Origin: Burkholderia pyrrocinia
Lineage (GTDB): Bacteria; Pseudomonadota; Gammaproteobacteria; Burkholderiales; Burkholderiaceae
Assembly (NCBI RefSeq): GCF_018417535.1
Contig: NZ_CP070979.1
Span: forward strand, 186,001 to 250,000
DNA length: 64,000 nucleotides
Direction of reading: 5' to 3'
Below, one piece after another: positions 18,376 through 27,525 of the stretch (the stretch's first letter is position 1; each line of letters begins with the position of its first letter). The position numbers were made by a program, and so were the translations under genes. Under the pieces are notes generated by a model that was not told the DNA's origin, did no database searches, and saw only the letters and a program-made list of their open reading frames with translations.

Positions 18376-20544
18376 TTACCAGTAGTAGCGGAGTTTCTGC
18401 GCCCACGGGCTGCCCGGATAGGTGGCCTTCAGCGTGTCGAACCAGCGCTTGCGCGTGTTCTTCGGCACGTCCTTGCCGCCGCATTCGTTATAGCCGCCCG
18501 GCGCATAGCACTTGATCGCGCGGTAGAACGCGTATGCGCGGTCGTTCGGGTTTGCTTGCGCATCGGCCATCACGGTCACGTAGCTCGACATCCGCTCGTA
18601 CGGCTTGCCCGCGAACTGCGATGGCGAGGCGCCGAGCGTCGGCGGTATGCGCGTTGCGCTTGCCGCCGACGCGTTGCGCATCCACGGCGGCGCCGGATCG
18701 CCTTCGAGCCCGAGCGCGGGCGGATGCAGGCGCACGAAATCGGCGAGGCAGTTCAGCCCTTTCGCATCGCCGGGATTCTGCTGGAGCGCCGCGGCGATGT
18801 CGCGCGCGGACAGGCATGCATAGCCTTCTTCGTTCTTCGCACCGGCCGCGGTGAACGGCTTCAACGGATCGGCAGGCGTGCCGGACACCAGCGCGGCGTC
18901 GGCGATGAAGTCCGCGTAGTGCGAGCGCGTGAGCTCCTTGTACAGCAGCGTGTACAGCGCGGTGTCGCGCAGCGCGCTGCCGGTCGCCTGGTTCTGCGCC
19001 TGCGCGCGCAGCAGGTCGGCATTGGCCGTGCGCTGCAGCAAGATCGCCCGGATCGCGGCGTTCTGCACGGGCGAATCGTCGGCGAACACGTCGTTGACGA
19101 GCCCGGCCTGTTCCAGGTTGATCGCGAGCGCGAGTTCCAGCGCCTCGCGCTGGAAGCGGAGCTTCGCGAGCGGGATCAGGTCGCGCCACAGCTGGCGGGC
19201 CTTGTCGGTCTGGCCGCTGTCCTCCAGCGCGAACGCGCGCAGCGCCTGCTGGCTCAGGCCGAAGTAGTCGAGCGGCACGGCGGGCGTCTGCGGCAGCAAT
19301 TCGAGGGCGGCATCCGGCTTGTGCCCGATCTGGACATACCAGGTCGCGAGCAGGTAGTCGTAGAGCGCGGGCGCGTTCGCGAAGCGCGGCTTCTGCGCCT
19401 GCAGGTCGTCCAGCGTCAGCGGCTTGCCGCGGCTCGAATTGCTGCTGTCCGACGTACGCATGCGCAGCAGGTCGACGGTTGCGAGCACGGTCGGCGACTG
19501 GATCTGGCGCGCGTCGAGTTCCGACCCGAACAGCAGCTTGCTGTCGAGTTCGTTCGCCAGTTGCATCAGCGGCACGTTCGACGCCTTCGGCGACCAGCGC
19601 GCGAGCGCGTTGCCGTACAGGTCGGCCTGCTGCGTGACGTTCCCGCCGAGCCACGCAACCCGCCGCAACAGCCCGGACGCGGACACCGCGTAGCGTCCCT
19701 GCGGATACACCTTCAGGTAGGTGCGGAACACCGTATTCGCGGCGTCGAGCGAGACCTTCGTCACGCGTGCGCGCGACGGGGTCGGGCTGTCGTTGTCGAA
19801 CACGTTGGCCTGCGCGGCGTTCAGCTGCGCGCGCCCGACCATGTAGAGCCCGGTCTCCTTCAGCCACGGGTTCGCGCTGTGCGATGCGTTCGCGAACGCC
19901 TTGGTCGCGGTGAGGAAGTCGGCGCGGTAGAACGCGTTCGTGCCGTCGAGGTAGGCCGCGAGCTGCTGGCCGAGCGGCGATTTGACCGGCGGCTTCGTCC
20001 ACGCGGCGTTCGCGCCGCCCGCGGCACAGGTATTCTGCGCGATGTCGGTGCGCGCTGCGCGCAGGCGTGCGGCTTCGTCGGCGGGGACGCCCGCGCCGTT
20101 CAGTGCGTCGTTGAACGCATCGGCGCCGGCGTTCATGCTGCGGCAGATGCTGCCTTCGCCGTCGGCATACCGATTCGACGGCGCATCGGCATCCGCCGCG
20201 CCGCCGGTCTTGTCGGGCTGCTTCTGGCCGATGTCGATCCACCCGGAAAAGTCGAGCGGGAACGGCACGATGATCTGGTTGATCCGGTCCTTCGCCGGGA
20301 TGGTCTTCGGGTCCGGAAACACCTGCGCGACCTTGGCGCTGTCGACCATCATCAGCATCGCGTTGATGCGCGTGTCGTTGGCGGGGCTCAGCATCGGCAC
20401 GTTGCTGCACGAGTACGTATTCTGCCGGAGCGTGGCCGGCGCGTAGCAAGTGTCGTCCGAGCTGGCATGAGCGCCGGGGATCCAGAGCAGGCTGGCCGCC
20501 AGCGCGGCGAACAGGTTTCGTTGCAGCAATGGGTTTCTTGGCAT
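18376..20544 (-). CDS. Exported TPR-like protein of unknown function
   Basis: I do not recognise a named family for this 722-residue protein. An N-terminal signal peptide (MPRNPLLQRNLFAALAASLL, cleaved after AHA) directs it to the periplasm or outer membrane. The body is helical with repeat-like segments such as AANTVFRTYLKVYPQGRYA and KARQLWRDLIPLAKLRFQREA. The end, WFDTLKATYPGSPWAQKLRYYW, looks like a YfiO/BamD-style TPR helix pair. Several cysteines near the N-terminus could form disulphides. It is paired with the DUF3142 gene in an operon, and the two may act together on the envelope. Confidence 0.7.
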   Translation of the reverse strand: MPRNPLLQRNLFAALAASLLWIPGAHASSDDTCYAPATLRQNTYSCSNVPMLSPANDTRINAMLMMVDSAKVAQVFPDPKTIPAKDRINQIIVPFPLDFSGWIDIGQKQPDKTGGAADADAPSNRYADGEGSICRSMNAGADAFNDALNGAGVPADEAARLRAARTDIAQNTCAAGGANAAWTKPPVKSPLGQQLAAYLDGTNAFYRADFLTATKAFANASHSANPWLKETGLYMVGRAQLNAAQANVFDNDSPTPSRARVTKVSLDAANTVFRTYLKVYPQGRYAVSASGLLRRVAWLGGNVTQQADLYGNALARWSPKASNVPLMQLANELDSKLLFGSELDARQIQSPTVLATVDLLRMRTSDSSNSSRGKPLTLDDLQAQKPRFANAPALYDYLLATWYVQIGHKPDAALELLPQTPAVPLDYFGLSQQALRAFALEDSGQTDKARQLWRDLIPLAKLRFQREALELALAINLEQAGLVNDVFADDSPVQNAAIRAILLQRTANADLLRAQAQNQATGSALRDTALYTLLYKELTRSHYADFIADAALVSGTPADPLKPFTAAGAKNEEGYACLSARDIAAALQQNPGDAKGLNCLADFVRLHPPALGLEGDPAPPWMRNASAASATRIPPTLGASPSQFAGKPYERMSSYVTVMADAQANPNDRAYAFYRAIKCYAPGGYNECGGKDVPKNTRKRWFDTLKATYPGSPWAQKLRYYW

Positions 20545-20996
20545 TTTTCTTGTGCTGGGGTGGGGCCGCGACGGCCGGGTCTCTCAGGGGGCGTCGTGCC
20601 CCGGCGCGTATCGTACCTCATGGGCGGGACGGATGGCGCCGCCGCACGCGTGCCGGCCAGTCGCGGCGATTGCCGGGCCGGCGAAATGGAAGTCCACTCA
20701 GTGTAGACGCAACGCCACCTTGAATCCGGATCGTCTGAATTAAGATTCAGCCGGCAGTGACGGACATCCGGCGATAGACGGTGCATCGTCGTCATCGCTG
20801 TCCGATGGGGCGGTCTGCCGAAAGCGGCGTTCGCGTCGACCCGCACGCCGGAATCGAGCATGACGGAGAGGCGAACCGGTGCCGCTTTTCATGCCTGTTA
20901 AATAGTATTGCTTATCAATAACAACGCCGATGCGAAGCGTCGTTCCGGCGAACGGCAGACGAGCATGCGCCGGCAAACGAAAACAAGAGGATTCCG
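20545..20996. promoter_or_regulatory. Divergent intergenic region with Fur-box-like site
   Basis: This 452-base gap lies between the exported TPR-like protein (minus) and the lipoprotein gene at 20997 (plus). The left part is GC-rich without recognisable features. At 20904-20922 an A/T-rich inverted repeat (TATTG-CTTAT-CAATA core) matches the classic 19-base Fur box at about 13 positions when read on the minus strand. It is 75 bases before the lipoprotein start. Iron control is therefore possible but unproven. Confidence 0.35.
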
Positions 20997-22502
20997 ATGA
21001 AACCCATTACATGGATGGTCATGGCAGCCGTTCTCGCGCTGACCGCGTGCGGCGGCGACGACGTCGCCACGAACGGCGGCGCGTCGTTGTCGACGCCGAA
21101 CAATCCCGGTTCGCCTTCCGGTCCGACCTCGCCCGGCGGCGGTTCGAATGGCGGCCCGACGGGGGGCGGGACCGCGCAGCCGCAGGCCGGCTGGTCGCCG
21201 GCCGCTGCGGTGGACGGCAAGGGGCCGGAGGGCGAGCCCAGCGTGACGATCGACGCGAGCGGCAACGCGCTTGCCACCTGGATGACCAATGGCCCGGCCG
21301 GCGCGAACGGCAACGAGATGTGGGGCGCGCGCTATGTCCCGGGTTCGGGCTGGGCAAGTGCGACGCGGCTCGACACGGGCGACGGTTCGCATTCGATGAA
21401 CGGGCTGAGCGGGGTTCAGCCGCAACTGGTCGGTAACGCGAGCGGACAGGCGGTCGCGTTCTGGACCGAATGGATGCCGGGCCCCAACACGTACGCGCTG
21501 TGGGCGCGCCCGTACAGCCCGAGTACCGGATGGGGCGCGGCGTTCGAACTGGCGCCGGATATGGCGGGCTCGTCCTATACGGCCGGGATCGACAGCCAGG
21601 GCAACGCGCTCGTCGCATGGACGCAGTCGATCAGCGTGCTCGATACGCGTATCGCGTGGACGCGCTATACGCAGGCCGGACAGTGGTCGCCGACGGCGCT
21701 GATTCAGATGCCGGTGCAGACTGGCCCGGGCGCCGTGACCGGCGATACCGACAACGTGCGGCCGATGATTTCGGTCCTGTCGTCCGGCCGGGCGGTGCTG
21801 GCGTGGAGGCAGACCAACCATACGAAGTCGGCGCTCTGGACCGCGACATACGACGCAGCCAACGGCTGGGCCGACGTCAATCAGGCCGTGTCGAACACGA
21901 GCCTGTTCACGACGATCATTTCGCCGGTGGCCGGCATGGACGCGAAGGGCAACATCACGCTGGTCTGGGGGCAAATCGACGTGACGGGCGGCAAGATCTT
22001 CACCGCCACGATGGCGCAACGCTATGTGCCCGGAACCGGGTGGCAGCCCGCGCAGCCCGTGGCGCCCGCGCTTGCGGAGCCGACGGGTTTCGTCGCGACG
22101 CCGATGCTGACCGTCAACGAAAACGGCGTGGCTGCCGCGATGTGGGCGGAAGGGGGCGCGGTCCTGCAGGCGAGCGTGTCCGATGCCGGCGGAAACTGGG
22201 GGCCGCTGCAGCGACTGACGGAACACCTGAACGGGGCGGCAGCGCAGTACCCGCCGCTGGTGATCGACGCGGCCGGCAACGTGACGGCCGCGTGGCAGGA
22301 CACGGGCATGCCGGGCGCGTCGGCAGTCGTTGCGGCCAGCTACCGGAACGGCGCGTGGAGTGCGTCGACGCTGGCGGCGCAGAGTGCGTCGTGGCCGGCG
22401 CTCGCCGTCAACGCGACGGGGGCGATGGCGCTCGTCTGGCAATCGTATGTCGCGAGTGTCGGCAGCCAGCTGCAGGCCAGTTTTTATACCCCGGGCTCGT
22501 AA
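20997..22502 (+). CDS. Lipoprotein with repeated beta-propeller-like modules
   Basis: The 501-residue protein has a lipobox LTACGG (Cys18) after a short hydrophobic signal, then a Gly/Ser/Pro/Thr-rich linker to about residue 60. The rest consists of roughly 55-65-residue repeats with the pattern PSVTIDASGNALATWM ... GWASATRL, seen again as TAGIDSQGNALVAWTQ, GMDAKGNITLVWGQ, LTVNENGVAAAMWAE, LVIDAAGNVTAAWQD and LAVNATGAMALVWQS. About seven such D-x-x-G-N-A-x-x-x-W blades suggest a BNR-like beta-propeller on the cell surface. Function is unknown. Confidence 0.75.
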   Translation: MKPITWMVMAAVLALTACGGDDVATNGGASLSTPNNPGSPSGPTSPGGGSNGGPTGGGTAQPQAGWSPAAAVDGKGPEGEPSVTIDASGNALATWMTNGPAGANGNEMWGARYVPGSGWASATRLDTGDGSHSMNGLSGVQPQLVGNASGQAVAFWTEWMPGPNTYALWARPYSPSTGWGAAFELAPDMAGSSYTAGIDSQGNALVAWTQSISVLDTRIAWTRYTQAGQWSPTALIQMPVQTGPGAVTGDTDNVRPMISVLSSGRAVLAWRQTNHTKSALWTATYDAANGWADVNQAVSNTSLFTTIISPVAGMDAKGNITLVWGQIDVTGGKIFTATMAQRYVPGTGWQPAQPVAPALAEPTGFVATPMLTVNENGVAAAMWAEGGAVLQASVSDAGGNWGPLQRLTEHLNGAAAQYPPLVIDAAGNVTAAWQDTGMPGASAVVAASYRNGAWSASTLAAQSASWPALAVNATGAMALVWQSYVASVGSQLQASFYTPGS

Positions 22503-22534
22503 CCGTTTCGCGTCGGGAAATCGAAGGAGAAGTC

Positions 22535-22861
22535 ATGAAGAAGACCTTGCATTGCACCGTCAGGACCACGCTGGGCATCGCGGTCGCCGGCCTCGTGTTG
22601 GCCGCGTGCGGCACGACGCAGATGAACATGATCGACGTCCAGACGTCGACCGCGAAGACGCTGGGGCTGGCGTCGTCGGACGAGATCGCCGTCGCCAACG
22701 TGCAGTACGGGAAGAAGGACGGGCTGGGCGGCCAGAAGGTGAGTTACGACGCGACGACCGGCAAGGGGCGGCGTTTCGGCTGTACGGTGTTCAGGATTCC
22801 GGGGCTCACGCCGATCGATCGGCCGACGTACAACAACTGGGAATGCCATCCGCAGCGCTGA
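22535..22861 (+). CDS. Small lipoprotein, unknown function
   Basis: The 108-residue protein has a lipoprotein signal with lipobox VLAACG (Cys at about 25). The mature part contains DVQTSTAKTLGLASSDEIAVANVQYG and a two-cysteine tail (RRFGCTVFRIPG and NNWECHPQ) that could form a disulphide. GAAGGAGA precedes the ATG. It follows the propeller-like lipoprotein by 32 bases, so the two are probably cotranscribed. No named family is recognised. Confidence 0.75.
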   Translation: MKKTLHCTVRTTLGIAVAGLVLAACGTTQMNMIDVQTSTAKTLGLASSDEIAVANVQYGKKDGLGGQKVSYDATTGKGRRFGCTVFRIPGLTPIDRPTYNNWECHPQR

Positions 22862-23000
22862 TGGCCGCGACGACGACGCCCGACGCCGGGCGTCCGCTTG
22901 GATGGACGGTATGCCGCGTCGGCCTTGCGCTGGCGCAATTTGGTCCGAATAATCGACGAACCGATTCATCCTTTCCCGTCGGCTCGATAAAAAAACTGTC

Positions 23001-24053
23001 ATGGATCAAGCGGCATTCGTCCCTGTTTTCAAGTTTCGCACGATCGACTACCCCGAACCGGACCGGTTCCACGTCTGGGTCAAGGACATGCTGTGCGACT
23101 ACCGGCTCGATGACGACGGCGGCCACGGCGCGTTCGACGCGGAAGCGAGCGGCGCGGCGCTCGGCCCGTTGATCCTGTCGGGGCGGCACTGGCGCTCGCG
23201 CGCGCCGATCTATACGGTCCACCGCACCACGCGGCGGATCCGGCTCGACGGACAGGATTCGATCCGCTTCACGCTGCTGCTCGGCGGACGAGTCGCGAGC
23301 CGCATCGGCGGGCCCGAACTGGTCAAGGGCGCCGGCGACCTGTTCGTCTACGACGTCGCACAGATCAACGATTGCAAGGTCGACGCCGGCGACGTGATCA
23401 GCCTGGTCGTACCGAGATACCTGCTGCCGAGTCACGCGGCGCAGTGGCACGGCCAGACGCTGACGAGCGGCGTGGGCCGCCTGCTCGGCGACCAGATGCT
23501 GTCGCTGTTCCGGAACTTGCCGAACCTGCGCCTCCACGAGGTGCCGAGCATCGTGCAGTCGATGTTGCTGCTGCTGGCCGCGGCGGTGTCGCCGACCGCG
23601 CAGGCGCTGCACGACGCGCGCGGCCCGATCGACACCGCGCTGGTCGAGCGGGTCCGGCGCTATATCGACACGCATCTGCTGGAGCCCGACCTCACGCCCG
23701 ACCGGATTTGCCGCGACATCGGCGTGTCGCGAGCGCGGCTTTATCAGTTGTTCAAGGAAGAGGGCGGCGTGATGCGGCAGATCACGCGCAGGCGGCTGCG
23801 TCACGCGTACCACGTGCTGGGCGATCCGCAGCGCAGGCATCAGCGCATCGCGGAAATTGCGTGGGCGCACGGCTTTCCCGACGAGAAATATTTCCACCGG
23901 CTGTTCAAGGCGGAGTTCGGCCATACGCCGAAGGAAACGCTCGAGTGTTCGGCCGCGCCGGTTCTGCTGCCTTGCGACGCGGCCGACGGTCGATGGGCCG
24001 ACGGCAGCCGGCTGGCGGGGTGGACGCTACCGTTCGGCGTGCTCACCAACTGA
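23001..24053 (+). CDS. AraC family transcriptional regulator
   Basis: The 350-residue regulator has an N-terminal AraC-binding-like domain of the FeaR/NitR type (to about residue 200) and two C-terminal helix-turn-helices. The first is RICRDIGVSRARLYQLFKEEGG and the second is RIAEIAWAHGFPDEKYFHRLFKAEFGHTPKE, the classical AraC signature. It stands alone, followed by the convergent gene at 24096, so its target is not evident from position. The upstream 139 bases include A/T-rich sequence likely to be its promoter. Confidence 0.9.
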   Translation: MDQAAFVPVFKFRTIDYPEPDRFHVWVKDMLCDYRLDDDGGHGAFDAEASGAALGPLILSGRHWRSRAPIYTVHRTTRRIRLDGQDSIRFTLLLGGRVASRIGGPELVKGAGDLFVYDVAQINDCKVDAGDVISLVVPRYLLPSHAAQWHGQTLTSGVGRLLGDQMLSLFRNLPNLRLHEVPSIVQSMLLLLAAAVSPTAQALHDARGPIDTALVERVRRYIDTHLLEPDLTPDRICRDIGVSRARLYQLFKEEGGVMRQITRRRLRHAYHVLGDPQRRHQRIAEIAWAHGFPDEKYFHRLFKAEFGHTPKETLECSAAPVLLPCDAADGRWADGSRLAGWTLPFGVLTN

Positions 24054-24095
24054 GCGGGCGATGCAGTGCCGTTGCGCGATGGCCCGGCTCGCGCA

Positions 24096-25508
24096 TCACG
24101 CGTATACGCTGCTTGCGACGCCATCGCCGGCGACATCGTCGATCGCGGCCCGCAAGTCGTCGATCGCGACCATCAGTTCGCGGACCTGCCGCAACGACGG
24201 GTATTGATTCAACACGGCATGCCATTGCGGCAGTGTCAGCAGCGCGTGCCAGATGACGCCGAGACCGCCCCGATCGGCATCCGGCTGCCGCGCGAGCACG
24301 CTGGCGTATTCGAGGCTCGCCTGCGCCGACAGCAGCTGCATCCGGCTCGCCGCGCCCAGCAGGCGCGGTGTCGCGTCCGCGGACGCATCGCAGCAATAGA
24401 GCACTTCCGTTTGCAGCGCTGCCGCGTCGGTCGTCAACGCGCGGAGCGACGCGCCGTGCACGCGCACCGTGCCCTGGTGCGTCTCGAACGCGTAGATCGT
24501 GTCGGGGTCGGCCTGCGCGAGCAGGTTCAGGCCGCGCAGCAGCCGCGGCAAATCGGTTGTCGCCGCATCGGCCGATGCCTTCGCTTCGACGAGGAAGCGA
24601 ACGTTCCATGCCGGCGCCGATTCATCGCTGCGCGTGCGTTCGAGCAGGATCGCATCCCATTCGGTTTTCGCGCGGTCGTGCCGGCCCGGTATCGATGACG
24701 GCACGCGCATCGATGTGACCACACGATATGTGCGCCGCTCGTCCACGGCTTCGAGCCTGCCGGCCAATGTGTCGAGCACTTGTGCTGCCAGCGCCTCGAC
24801 GGCCGCGCCGCGCTGCTGCGACGCGGCGCCCTGTGCAACCGCGATCGAGCTGCCTTCGAGCGGGCCCTGGCGCACCCACAGCGCGCGGTATCGACGCACA
24901 TGCTCATCCGACGCCAGCGCATCGAGACGCAGCAGGCGTTCGAGCGCCGCACCCTCCTTCAGCTTGACGATGTCCTGTTCGAAAACGGCGTCGGTCGCCA
25001 TGTCGGGTAGTGCGAGCAGATGCTGCAGCGTGGCATGGAGATCGGCCCACGACGCGGACGTTGCGGCCGCGTGCAGCCGCGCGAGCCCGTCGCGTTGCCA
25101 CGCCTGTGCGCTGCGCTCGAGCTTGGCCGGGTGCGCGATCGCGTTGACGGCCGAATGCAGCGCGCGCCGGTCCTGCTCGGCATGCGCGTGCAACGACGCA
25201 TATTCGCGCACGCTCGGCGCATCGTGCCGCAGCACCGCGGCCTGAAAGGCCGGGTCGCCGGATTGCGTATCCATCGCGTCGCGGATCATCCGTGCGAGCG
25301 CATCGACGAAGCGCTGCTGCAGTTCCGCGCCGGGAGCGCGTCCGTCGCTCCGCAACCGGCGCGCTTCCTCGATCGCGATTGCAAGGGTGGCGGCCGGGTT
25401 CGCGGCTTCGGCCGGTGACGATGCGCTGTCGAGCGGCGGCAGCCGGTAACGGCGAGCGACGGTACGCAGGACTTCGTCGAGCAGGGCGGGAAGCGGTGTC
25501 AGCGACAT
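24096..25508 (-). CDS. Uncharacterised protein with PD-(D/E)XK nuclease-like motif
   Basis: The 470-residue cytosolic protein is Ala/Leu-rich and mostly helical. I recognise no named family. Residues 232-312 show the order expected of a PD-(D/E)XK core: a helix with Glu238 (RGAAVEALAAQVLDTL), a strand (YRVVTSMRVP), Asp285 in EWDAILLE, and Glu308/Lys310 in RFLVEAKAS. The following segment, TDLPRLLRGLNLLAQADPDTIYAFET, could finish the fold. Similar Burkholderia proteins are, as far as I recall, sometimes labelled as DAHP synthase, which the sequence does not support. It lies between AraC and a hydratase with no clear partner. Confidence 0.6.
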   Translation of the reverse strand: MSLTPLPALLDEVLRTVARRYRLPPLDSASSPAEAANPAATLAIAIEEARRLRSDGRAPGAELQQRFVDALARMIRDAMDTQSGDPAFQAAVLRHDAPSVREYASLHAHAEQDRRALHSAVNAIAHPAKLERSAQAWQRDGLARLHAAATSASWADLHATLQHLLALPDMATDAVFEQDIVKLKEGAALERLLRLDALASDEHVRRYRALWVRQGPLEGSSIAVAQGAASQQRGAAVEALAAQVLDTLAGRLEAVDERRTYRVVTSMRVPSSIPGRHDRAKTEWDAILLERTRSDESAPAWNVRFLVEAKASADAATTDLPRLLRGLNLLAQADPDTIYAFETHQGTVRVHGASLRALTTDAAALQTEVLYCCDASADATPRLLGAASRMQLLSAQASLEYASVLARQPDADRGGLGVIWHALLTLPQWHAVLNQYPSLRQVRELMVAIDDLRAAIDDVAGDGVASSVYA

Positions 25509-25575
25509 GGCAGGTATCGGGGTGGAAGCGGTTCGCGTGACCGGGGTTCGGGCCTGCCCGCACGCCGTGTGCAGA

Positions 25576-26337
25576 TCACGCCGTCAACGTCACCGACAAA
25601 CTGCCGAGCTCGCCGAAGCGGACCGTCAGCGCATCGCCGAGCGGCACGTCGATCGCGCCCGCGTACGAGCCGGTCGTCACGATCTGGCCGGCACGCACCG
25701 CATCGCCGCGCGATGCGAGGAAATTGACGAGCCACACCAGCGGCTTCAGCGGATCGCCGTCCGGATGGCGGCCGTCGATCGTGCGGTTCAGCGCACCTTC
25801 GAACGACAGCGCCAGCGTCGCGAGCGGCACGCTCAGCCCGTCGTGCACGACGGGGCCGACGCACAGCCCCTGGTTGAATTGCCCGTCGGCCAGCAGCTCG
25901 AACTTCGACGCGCGCGCCGGCTCCGCATAGCGGCAGCCGAGCACCTCGAGCACGATGCGCACTTCGCGGATCGCGTTGCGCACGTCGTTCTCGTCGTACG
26001 GCTCGCCGCGCGCGGGCAGGTCGCGATCGAGCACGAACGCGATTTCCGGTTCGATCCGCACGATCGGCCCGCCGACGACGCGGTACGGCGCATCGGCTTC
26101 GCGGATCGTCGACGCGAAGATCGGCGCGAGGATCACGCGGTCGGGCGGCGGCAGCGCGCATTTCCATCCGCCGACGGGTTCGCCGAGCAGGTCGGCGACG
26201 CGCTGCTGGATCGCCAGCGCGGTGTCGACATCCTCGGGACGCAGCGCATCGGGCAGCAGCGGGCCGGGCGAGCCGGCATGGCGGGCGGCGACGAGATGCT
26301 GGGCGGCGCCGTCCACGCGTTCGGTAGTCGTTGTCAT
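25576..26337 (-). CDS. 2-keto-4-pentenoate hydratase/FAA-hydrolase family protein
   Basis: The 253-residue protein matches the MhpD/HpaH hydratase family, which adds water to 2-hydroxypentadienoates in meta-cleavage pathways. It contains GWKCALPPPDRVILAPIF, the metal-ligand strand RIEPEIAFVLDRDLP near residue 95 (ExE motif), FNQGLCVG and, near the end, QIVTTGSYAGAIDVPLGD. No meta-cleavage partners lie nearby, so the substrate is open. The start at 26337 (MTTTTERVDG) is chosen over an upstream extension of low-quality sequence. Confidence 0.82.
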   Translation of the reverse strand: MTTTTERVDGAAQHLVAARHAGSPGPLLPDALRPEDVDTALAIQQRVADLLGEPVGGWKCALPPPDRVILAPIFASTIREADAPYRVVGGPIVRIEPEIAFVLDRDLPARGEPYDENDVRNAIREVRIVLEVLGCRYAEPARASKFELLADGQFNQGLCVGPVVHDGLSVPLATLALSFEGALNRTIDGRHPDGDPLKPLVWLVNFLASRGDAVRAGQIVTTGSYAGAIDVPLGDALTVRFGELGSLSVTLTA

Positions 26338-26717
26338 GTCGGTTGAGCGAGTTGAAAGTGAACCGGCAAAAAGGGCCGGACGAAGGTCGAAGCCTTGATG
26401 ATAGCGCCTTCGGCGCGATGATCGCTCGATCCAGCCGCGTATTGGCGGCCCTCGGGATATCCGCCGGCGGCTCGACTCATTCCGGCGCGTGCGAGTCGGG
26501 CACGTTGTGCGACGCAATAGGGCAAGCGCTTTCCCGCGTGAATCGAACGACGGGAACCGAGCGGGGCTTTCCCGGGCGGCGGCGCCCGCGTCGCCGGGTC
26601 GCAGGTCGGATGCCGCGCGGCTTGATCGCCGTCAACGACCGAACCTGTCGTCGGCCGATGATGGCGACATGGCCGCGTGCGATACGGTGCGCGGCAGTTC
26701 ACCCCAGCGAGGTTCGC
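26338..26717. other. Non-coding stretch between hydratase and universal stress protein
   Basis: These 380 bases separate two divergent genes and must carry both promoters. Open frames that cross it are of poor composition and have no homology that I recognise. I see no convincing terminator, palindrome or regulatory box. A GAGG lies upstream of the usp ATG. Confidence 0.4.
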
Positions 26718-27194
26718 ATGTACGAGAAGATCATGGTGGCCGTCGACGGCAGCGCTTCGTCGAAACAGGCGCTTGCCGAGGCAGTGAAGATGGCACTGGC
26801 GGGCGACGCGCACGTCAGCGTCGTGTATGTGGTCGACAAGTCGGTGCTGTTCACTTACGCGGGACGCTTCGACCCGCATGCGCTCGTCGAGGAAATCCGC
26901 GACGACGGGCGCAAGGTGCTGCGCGAAGCCGAACAGATCGTCGCGCTCGCCGGTGCGAAGGGCGAGGCCGAACTGGTCGAGACCGAAAGCATCGGCGAGG
27001 ACATCGCGGAACGCCTGCAGCGTTACGTGAAGGAGCGCGGCATCGATCTCGCGGTGGTCGGTACGCACGGGCGGCGCGGCATTCGGCGCGTGCTGCTCGG
27101 CAGCGTCGCCGAGCGCTTCGTGCGCGGCTCGAAATGCCCGGTGCTGCTGATTCGCGGCGACGATGCCGACGTGTCGGCCGCCGCTGCGGCGTAA
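26718..27194 (+). CDS. Universal stress protein, UspA family
   Basis: The 158-residue cytosolic protein has the UspA start MYEKIMVAVDGSASSKQAL and the ATP-binding motif G-2x-G-9x-G-S in VVGTHGRRGIRRVLLGSVAE, followed by FVRGSKCPVLLIR. It therefore belongs to the ATP-binding UspFG/MJ0577-like group. Such proteins aid survival under stress and stationary phase. A small membrane protein gene follows 13 bases downstream. The start at 26718 matches family N-termini; the longer frame upstream is not coding. Confidence 0.92.
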   Translation: MYEKIMVAVDGSASSKQALAEAVKMALAGDAHVSVVYVVDKSVLFTYAGRFDPHALVEEIRDDGRKVLREAEQIVALAGAKGEAELVETESIGEDIAERLQRYVKERGIDLAVVGTHGRRGIRRVLLGSVAERFVRGSKCPVLLIRGDDADVSAAAAA

Positions 27195-27207
27195 CGCGGC
27201 GCGCGCG

Positions 27208-27399
27208 ATGATACGCCGCCAGTACCGGATCGTCGTCGCGGCGATTGCCGTGTTCGTATCGCTCGCGGGGATGATGGCGGTCGTGACCGGGCTGCTGTTC
27301 GACGAAGCGATGGCGTTGCGCGGCGGCGCCATCGCGTTGATTGTCGGCGTGGCCGGCTTCGTCGTGATGCTCAATCCGGGCGCGAAAGGCGAGGAGTGA
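27208..27399 (+). CDS. Small two-helix membrane protein
   Basis: The 63-residue protein has two hydrophobic segments, VVAAIAVFVSLAGMMAVVTG and the helix GGAIALIVGVAGFVVMLNPG, with basic residues at the N-terminus (MIRRQYR). It begins 13 bases after the usp stop and is probably cotranscribed. An in-frame ATG at 27163 lies inside usp and is less likely. No family is recognised; it may be a membrane partner or simply a small stress-linked protein. Confidence 0.6.
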   Translation: MIRRQYRIVVAAIAVFVSLAGMMAVVTGLLFDEAMALRGGAIALIVGVAGFVVMLNPGAKGEE

Positions 27400-27525
27400 C
27401 GCGGGCGTGCCTGGCCGGCTTCTTCCGGTCGACAGCGCCGGACAAATCCGGCAACCGTTTCACGAAAGACCGGCGATAGCGGCTGCCGCGCCGGCCTCGT
27501 TGCTTCGCGCCGCCGTACCGCGCCG

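Noticed and set aside
18310..20706. Plus-strand open frame of 798 codons
   Set aside because: It is antisense to the exported TPR-like gene, which has a signal peptide and normal codon positions.
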